Part shown: positions 59,692-64,000 of the stretch, piece by piece | Layout of the letters: every line of letters begins with the position of its first letter | How positions within the stretch are numbered: position 1 is the stretch's first letter | Assembly: GCF_965203655.1 (NCBI RefSeq) | Contig: NZ_CBDBDD010000009.1 | Coordinates: 310,001-374,000 of the forward strand | Origin: Poriferisodalis sp965203655 | Lineage (GTDB): Bacteria; Actinomycetota; Acidimicrobiia; Acidimicrobiales; Poriferisodalaceae | Reading direction: 5' to 3' | Length of the DNA: 64,000 nucleotides | Made by a program: the position numbers and the translations under genes | The notes under the pieces: model-generated | Database searches by the model: none | What the model saw: the letters and a program-made list of their open reading frames with translations, nothing else | What the model was told of the DNA's origin: nothing

Positions 59692-61701
59692 GTGGCTCAC
59701 AATTCCTCGGATTCCGAGCCGACGTTGACAGATTCGGCAAGATTGCCGGCTGCAAGGTTGCGCCGGTTGTCTACGTGGATAACCGTGCTGTTCGCGATCC
59801 ACGCCATATTGCGCCTCAGCTTTTTCGCAGCTCACCAGAGTCGCGCTCAGTGGTTTCGCGATTACTCGGCTGGCCTTAATCCTGATCTAGCCGCCTTAGA
59901 TCAAGCAGAGGGCCTTCTGGCCGATTGGACTCCTCTGAGCATTGCTCTACTCCCCGGTGCCATTCTGCTGGCAGTTTGGTCACGCCGCGCAACTAAGAAT
60001 CTGCGATCTTGGGGAGAAACAACCACATGGGGGCCGGGATGGGCCGCGTGGGGTTGGTTCGTCCCAATAATGTGGTTCTTCGTTCCATATCTCGTCGTAC
60101 GAGCCGCTTTTCGACATAGTCCGCAAGACTTGTCCCGGAAGTGGAATCGGAAGTCCCTCAGCATCATGTGGGCTGTCTGCTTCTTTGGATTCTGGATCGC
60201 GATGGCAGCACCCAGATTGGCAGAGCAATGGAGGCCAAGCCCCTACCTTTCTGACTGGACTGTCGCTGGGATCGAATCCGCTGTCCGTAGCGACGCATTG
60301 AGTGCCGCAGGCGAGCTCCTGTTTTGTGTCGTTTCTGTGCTGACGTTCGTAGTGATTCGCGCCATATCGAATATGCATGATCCAAGAAACCGTGATCGTT
60401 CCTGGCACGGCGCGATACTCCAGAGACCACCACGTCTGTTGCGGTTAGCAAAACTGATCGGACTCGCATATCTCGGGCTTATTCTGGTCGTGTTGCTTGT
60501 TTGGAGCATCATTACTGGGTTCAGCGGACTCGGCGACCGCGCGCCTAGTGCGACGGCAACGACAACAGTTACTGAGGCAGCAACCGGGGGACCAACAAGC
60601 GCCAATCCCGATGCACCCCAAGACAACTCGTGGTCTGTAAGCGATTGCGTTGCAATCCCTCCTCACGTTGACACGGTCAGAAAGGTGCAGTGCTCTTCCA
60701 CGATTGCCGGTGGTGATGTGGTCGCAGTGGTAGCAGACATCGATCATTGTCCCCTGGTTGCTGATCTGGGGCTTGAGATCGATACGGGCCGCTTTGCTTG
60801 TATTGACGACTGGAGCTACGAAGTGGCGGACGCTTGGCAAGTCGGCGCTTGTGTGACGTTTGAAGGCGATCTGGTCGAACCCGTTGACTGTGCTTCGGAT
60901 CGGGTGAACGGTCATGTCATCGCGAACACATCGGACCCGGACCAATGCCCGGCGCCTACGGAATCCTATGTCGACTACGACGACGACAGAGTTGCATGCC
61001 TGAGTAACACAGTAGTCACCACGGCGCCTGCCGCGACTCGCGACGTTCCTGAGCAGTACGAGTTCAATGAAGCAGATGAGCGCGAGTACGTTCGGTCATT
61101 GGACCGAGTAGCAAAGGCCCGTCTGAGGTACAGGATGCTTGCTTTGGTTGGCGAGGATGTCATTGACGACTGGACTCATGAGGAATTCATGGAGGCTTTG
61201 ACCGCGCGGCAGGCGGGCACTCGCGAAATGGCCTTGCAGTTCAAATTGGATGAGCAGCTGATACAGGAGTCATTCAAGGCAGCTCGCTTGTCGATCCAAG
61301 CGGGGGATACAAGCGGGTCTTTCGCACCATCGCAGCTTGGGAAGGTATCAGGCGCGGATGCGCAGGCTGTGTCGTCACTGATCGAGAGCTTGGAAGCGCG
61401 CTCTGAAGTTGCCCAGCTCAATGGCCCGCAGATCAACTTGATTGATCCGGCGTACCTGCGGTCCGTGTTGGATCAGCAGTTTCAGTTGCGTGTTGGCAGG
61501 AGAGCGTCGTCGCGGGAACAGCAGTCATTCGTGAACGAGATTCACGCGGCGCAGCGTGCTGGTTTGACTGGGCCGTCGCTTGACCCGGTTGCTCGGGCTG
61601 GCGAATTCGCTGAGCAGGCGGATCCATTTGGGGCTGAGGCAATTGAGCGGCTGAATGCGGGGCGCACGATCCGTGAGGCGCTGCAAGGGACAGGACCATG
61701 A
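59692..61701 (+). CDS. large DUF4328-like membrane protein with a C-terminal helical domain
   Basis: A 669-residue protein starting GTG 59692 (AGGGAGG site). Residues ~25-270 form about six helices with WTPLSIALLPGAILLAVWSRRATKNLR and PGWAAWGWFVPIMWFFVPYLVVRAAFR, the DUF4328 pattern. A Thr-rich stretch near 285-300 leads to an extracellular part with paired Cys residues in repeated form (SDCVAIPPH..., QCSS, DHCPLV; GACVTFEG, VDCASD, DQCPAP). The last ~150 residues (VLDQQFQLRVGRRASSREQQSFVNEIHAAQRAG) are helical and resemble phage- or virion-associated proteins. Lower GC than neighbours suggests horizontal acquisition. Confidence 0.7.
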   Translation: MAHNSSDSEPTLTDSARLPAARLRRLSTWITVLFAIHAILRLSFFAAHQSRAQWFRDYSAGLNPDLAALDQAEGLLADWTPLSIALLPGAILLAVWSRRATKNLRSWGETTTWGPGWAAWGWFVPIMWFFVPYLVVRAAFRHSPQDLSRKWNRKSLSIMWAVCFFGFWIAMAAPRLAEQWRPSPYLSDWTVAGIESAVRSDALSAAGELLFCVVSVLTFVVIRAISNMHDPRNRDRSWHGAILQRPPRLLRLAKLIGLAYLGLILVVLLVWSIITGFSGLGDRAPSATATTTVTEAATGGPTSANPDAPQDNSWSVSDCVAIPPHVDTVRKVQCSSTIAGGDVVAVVADIDHCPLVADLGLEIDTGRFACIDDWSYEVADAWQVGACVTFEGDLVEPVDCASDRVNGHVIANTSDPDQCPAPTESYVDYDDDRVACLSNTVVTTAPAATRDVPEQYEFNEADEREYVRSLDRVAKARLRYRMLALVGEDVIDDWTHEEFMEALTARQAGTREMALQFKLDEQLIQESFKAARLSIQAGDTSGSFAPSQLGKVSGADAQAVSSLIESLEARSEVAQLNGPQINLIDPAYLRSVLDQQFQLRVGRRASSREQQSFVNEIHAAQRAGLTGPSLDPVARAGEFAEQADPFGAEAIERLNAGRTIREALQGTGP

Positions 61702-61818
61702 GCATCTGATGGAAACGAGCCATGACCATTCAGCTGCAATTCCCGGAATAGAGGCTACTGTGAAAGCGCTTCACATGGAACAAAACAGGCAACGCCCAGT
61801 AGCACAAGCACTCGTAAC

Positions 61819-62229
61819 ATGACGGTCCCGGACGCGGCTGCCTATCGCCAGACGCTCAACGAAGTTGCAGCGACCACTGATCTGAGCGCTCGTATTGCTG
61901 AAGCAGTTGCTACGTACGACCTGACTCGTTACCCATTACCGGGCGGTGAAGAATATGACAGCGACGGCTTCCGAGAATCGGTCGTGTTTAGTATCACAAC
62001 ATTGCGGTTGGTATCGCGCCGCACGAGGAATGGTGCTAGCGCCCACTGGTGGGCGCGTCAAGCTGAAGCCTTGTCATCCGAGTTCGGGGGATGCCGGTAC
62101 ATATCTAATGTTGCCATGCTCGTCGCGGCATACATCGAAGGAATACACATCTTCGAATTCGTCGTAGACAGATTTGGTTTGCGTTGCAGCTTAGATGTGG
62201 GGCCTATCGCGGGCTGGCAGTTCAAATGA
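61819..62229 (+). CDS. uncharacterised 136-residue protein
   Basis: A soluble protein starting ATG 61819: TDLSARIAEAVATYDLTRYPLPGGEEYDSDGF, HWWARQAEALSSEFGGCRYIS, AAYIEGIHIFEFVV. No known domain recognised. It follows the membrane protein with 117 bp between them and has the same lower-GC, AT-ending codon use, so the two may have arrived together. Confidence 0.55.
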   Translation: MTVPDAAAYRQTLNEVAATTDLSARIAEAVATYDLTRYPLPGGEEYDSDGFRESVVFSITTLRLVSRRTRNGASAHWWARQAEALSSEFGGCRYISNVAMLVAAYIEGIHIFEFVVDRFGLRCSLDVGPIAGWQFK

Positions 62230-62440
62230 ACACACCGACACTAATGTGCGGCGAATGCTCCATCGGGAGTCGTTACGAACCTTGACGATTCGACCTACGA
62301 CTTGGCTCGGCAGGCTCGAGACGCCGTGGATGCGGCCGCGAGGGACCTCCTCCGAGCGAAGGGTGTCTGCGCCTGAGTTCATCTGACTTGGGTCTTTTGA
62401 ATGCAGTGTCGACTACGAAGTTGACCGGCGCGGGCGAGCG

Positions 62441-62881
62441 TCAGATGTTGATGCGGTAGAGGTTGGCGGCGTTGAGGGACATGATGCGCTCGACGTCGTC
62501 GCGTGGGATGCCTTCGAGTGCTTTGGCCAGGTTGTGGTCGTCGCGGGGGTACAGGCAGGTGGGGTGGGGGAAGTCGGTCTCGAACATGAGGGATTGGGCG
62601 CCTACGTACTCGAGGGTGGGGCGCACCGTTGAGCGTTCGAACCAGAAGCAGCCGTAGAACTGGCGGCGGAAGTAGTCCGAAGGCAGCATCGACAGCTCGG
62701 CCAGCTCGTTCGGCGCTGTCTCAGCCATCTGGTGGTCGAGCACTTCGAGGAAGAACGGCAGCCAGCCGACCCCGCTCTCCACGGAGACGAACTTCACGTC
62801 TGGGAAGCGCTCGGGCACGCCGGAGTAGATCATGTTGCCGACGACCCGGGCGTTGCCCATGAACAGGTTCGCCGAGCCCAC
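62441..62881 (-). pseudogene. amidohydrolase-2 gene, C-terminal part only
   Basis: The 146 remaining residues (NARVVGNMIYSGVPERFPDVKFVSVESGVGWLPFFLEVLDHQM, FETDFPHPTCLYPRDDH, MSLNAANLYRI) are the last third of an amidohydrolase/TIM-barrel metal hydrolase, with the metal Asp in ETDFPHP. The family's N-terminal two thirds, with the first metal ligands, is missing; the frame upstream runs into the end of a DUF4143 gene within 30 bp. GTG 62881 is only the first start codon. The insertion or rearrangement that brought the DUF4143 gene probably truncated it. Confidence 0.8.
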
Positions 62882-62910
62882 CGCGAGCCTCCGGCCTGCT
62901 TGGGGTCGGG

Positions 62911-64000
62911 TCAGGGGGCGAGCGCAGTGACGGGCACCACGGCGATGCCGTCGGGGCGCTCGTAGGCGTAGCCGGTGGCGGTGATGACGGCGAGCCGGGC
63001 GAGCGGTCCGGTGCGGGACTGGTCGATCCTGTCGCGGAGTCGCAGCAGGTTCTTGGCGGCGTGGTCGATGGCCTGCGCGCCGCCGAGCTTGATCTCGAGC
63101 GCCGCCCAGCGTCCGTCGGTGTGCTCGACGATGGCGTCGGCTTCGAGGTGGTGGCTGTCGCGGTAGTGCGACAGCGCGCAGCGGTTGGCTTGGGCGTACA
63201 CCAGCAGGTCCCGCAGCACCAGCGACTCGAAGAACCGCCCCGCGAAAGCGAGATCGGCCAGCAGATGCTCAGTGCCGATGCCGAGCGCGGCGGCGGTGAG
63301 CGAGGGGTCGCAGAGCATGAGCTTTGGCGAGCGGCGCGCTTGTGCCCGCGAGGCGATGTGGGGCCGCCATGCGGGTATCTCCTCCACCACGAACAGGCGG
63401 GCGAGCGCGGCCAGGTAGCCGGCGACGGTGCGACGCTCGACCGGCGGCTCGCCAGGCGCGGCAGTGTCGGCGGCGAGCACTGTGTGGCGGACCTCGGTGG
63501 CTACGTTGCGGGCGACTGAGTTCAGCAGCCGGCCGACGCGCACTGGGTCGCGCTGCACGCCGTCCACACGCGACACGTCGGTGCGGCTGATCTCGCCCAA
63601 GTAGGCGCTGTGCGCCCGGACGGCGAGGTCGAGGTCTGCGTCGAGCATCTGCGGCCAGCCGCCCCGGCACCCCAGCGCGAGCACCTCGGCGAGGTCATGC
63701 CCGGCGTCGGCGGCTCGGCACGGCTCGCCTTCGAGCAGCCCGCGCAGCGACACTGTGCCATTCGAATCGCCGCTTTCGTGCAGGCTCATCGGGCGCATCC
63801 GCACCCGCATCACCCGTCCCGCCCCCGAATGGCGAGTGACGTCATCTGGCGGGTCAGCCGAACCCGTCAGGATGAACTGGCCAGGCAGACCACGCGCATC
63901 GCACGCTCGCCGCATCGCGTTCCAGATCCCCGGGGCGAGCTGCCACTCATCCACCAGGCGCGGCACCGGACCGTCCAGCAGCGACGCTGCGCTCATCCCT
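62911..64000 (-). CDS. AAA_14/DUF4143 ATPase, 5' end beyond the window (paralogue 3)
   Basis: About 361 residues plus edge codons, closely matching paralogue 1: PRLVDEWQLAPGIWNAMRRACDARG, QFILTGSADPPDDVTRHSGAGRV, and the DUF4143 core EADAIVEHTDGRWAALEIKLGG. The Walker A region lies beyond the window edge. It ends 30 bp before the truncated amidohydrolase. The similarity to the 27257-28567 gene suggests recent duplication or repeated acquisition. Confidence 0.83.
   Translation of the reverse strand, partial: GMSAASLLDGPVPRLVDEWQLAPGIWNAMRRACDARGLPGQFILTGSADPPDDVTRHSGAGRVMRVRMRPMSLHESGDSNGTVSLRGLLEGEPCRAADAGHDLAEVLALGCRGGWPQMLDADLDLAVRAHSAYLGEISRTDVSRVDGVQRDPVRVGRLLNSVARNVATEVRHTVLAADTAAPGEPPVERRTVAGYLAALARLFVVEEIPAWRPHIASRAQARRSPKLMLCDPSLTAAALGIGTEHLLADLAFAGRFFESLVLRDLLVYAQANRCALSHYRDSHHLEADAIVEHTDGRWAALEIKLGGAQAIDHAAKNLLRLRDRIDQSRTGPLARLAVITATGYAYERPDGIAVVPVTALAP

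Noticed and set aside
1..64000. tRNA, rRNA or prophage genes
   Set aside because: Searched by eye for typical tRNA arms, rRNA cores and integrase, terminase, portal or capsid motifs; none convincing.

Overview
The window looks like a chromosomal segment of a GC-rich actinobacterium. The many type III CoA-transferases, enoyl-CoA hydratases, LLM-class flavin enzymes, VOC proteins, DUF4389 proteins and dodecins resemble Acidimicrobiia (marine or host-associated types). That placement is inferred from gene content only, since no rRNA or tRNA gene is present. Gene density is high, with many 4-bp ATGA/GTGA overlaps, frequent GTG/TTG starts and no sign of a prophage.

Layout. (1) 1-7 kb: two tandem DUF4389 membrane-protein genes, the second split at codon 4 by an intact ISL3-family element, then a ThDP enzyme and a two-gene unit of an Ldh-type dehydrogenase and an acyl-CoA-dehydrogenase-like flavoprotein. 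(2) 7-12 kb: a small gene paired with a retropepsin-like protein, then a DUF4011/SF1-helicase/Vsr-like protein whose usual C-terminal segment lies behind an in-frame TGA. (3) 12-23 kb: metabolism (isocitrate/isopropylmalate-type dehydrogenase, YbdK-type ligase, molybdopterin oxidoreductase with an overlapping MFS transporter, zinc alcohol dehydrogenase, SDR, DHA2-type MFS, epoxide-hydrolase-like protein). (4) 23.4-26.4 kb: a decaying accessory patch with a VapBC pair whose toxin has an amber codon, an orphan Phd antitoxin, an uncharacterised gene pair ending in a PD-(D/E)XK-like protein, and a second VapB with only the first codons of its toxin; a 23-bp direct repeat bounds most of it. (5) 26.4-33.3 kb: enoyl-CoA hydratase, a DUF4143 ATPase with a striking operator-like array, a two-domain CMD protein, two divergent dodecin-domain genes and a double CaiB CoA-transferase.

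(6) 33.3-41.8 kb is the main defence-like island: a RelBE/ParDE-like pair, a 16-bp perfect palindrome, an AAA_14/DUF4143 ATPase overlapping a 1444-residue STAND-like NTPase with a C-terminal nuclease-like motif, then a C5-cytosine methyltransferase and an EcoRV-like restriction endonuclease. The ATPase plus STAND operon is the best candidate for an undescribed system. (7) 41.8-54.7 kb: accessory metabolism (VOC, esterase, D-aminoacylase-like amidohydrolase, hydratases, CoA-transferase, ADC-like and LLM proteins), an epimerase gene split by an IS481-family element, a lipoprotein, and a 35-bp tandem repeat that builds a stop-start relay between two acyl-CoA genes. (8) 55-64 kb: a DUF3800-like gene with a structured-RNA candidate, fossils of PIN toxins, an RloAB/AbiL-like pair, ParDE, a less GC-rich segment with a large DUF4328-like membrane protein, a truncated amidohydrolase and a third DUF4143 ATPase running off the end.

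Both insertion sequences can be excised on paper using their target duplications, restoring the interrupted frames exactly. With the decayed toxins and the truncated amidohydrolase, this shows an accessory region undergoing active turnover.
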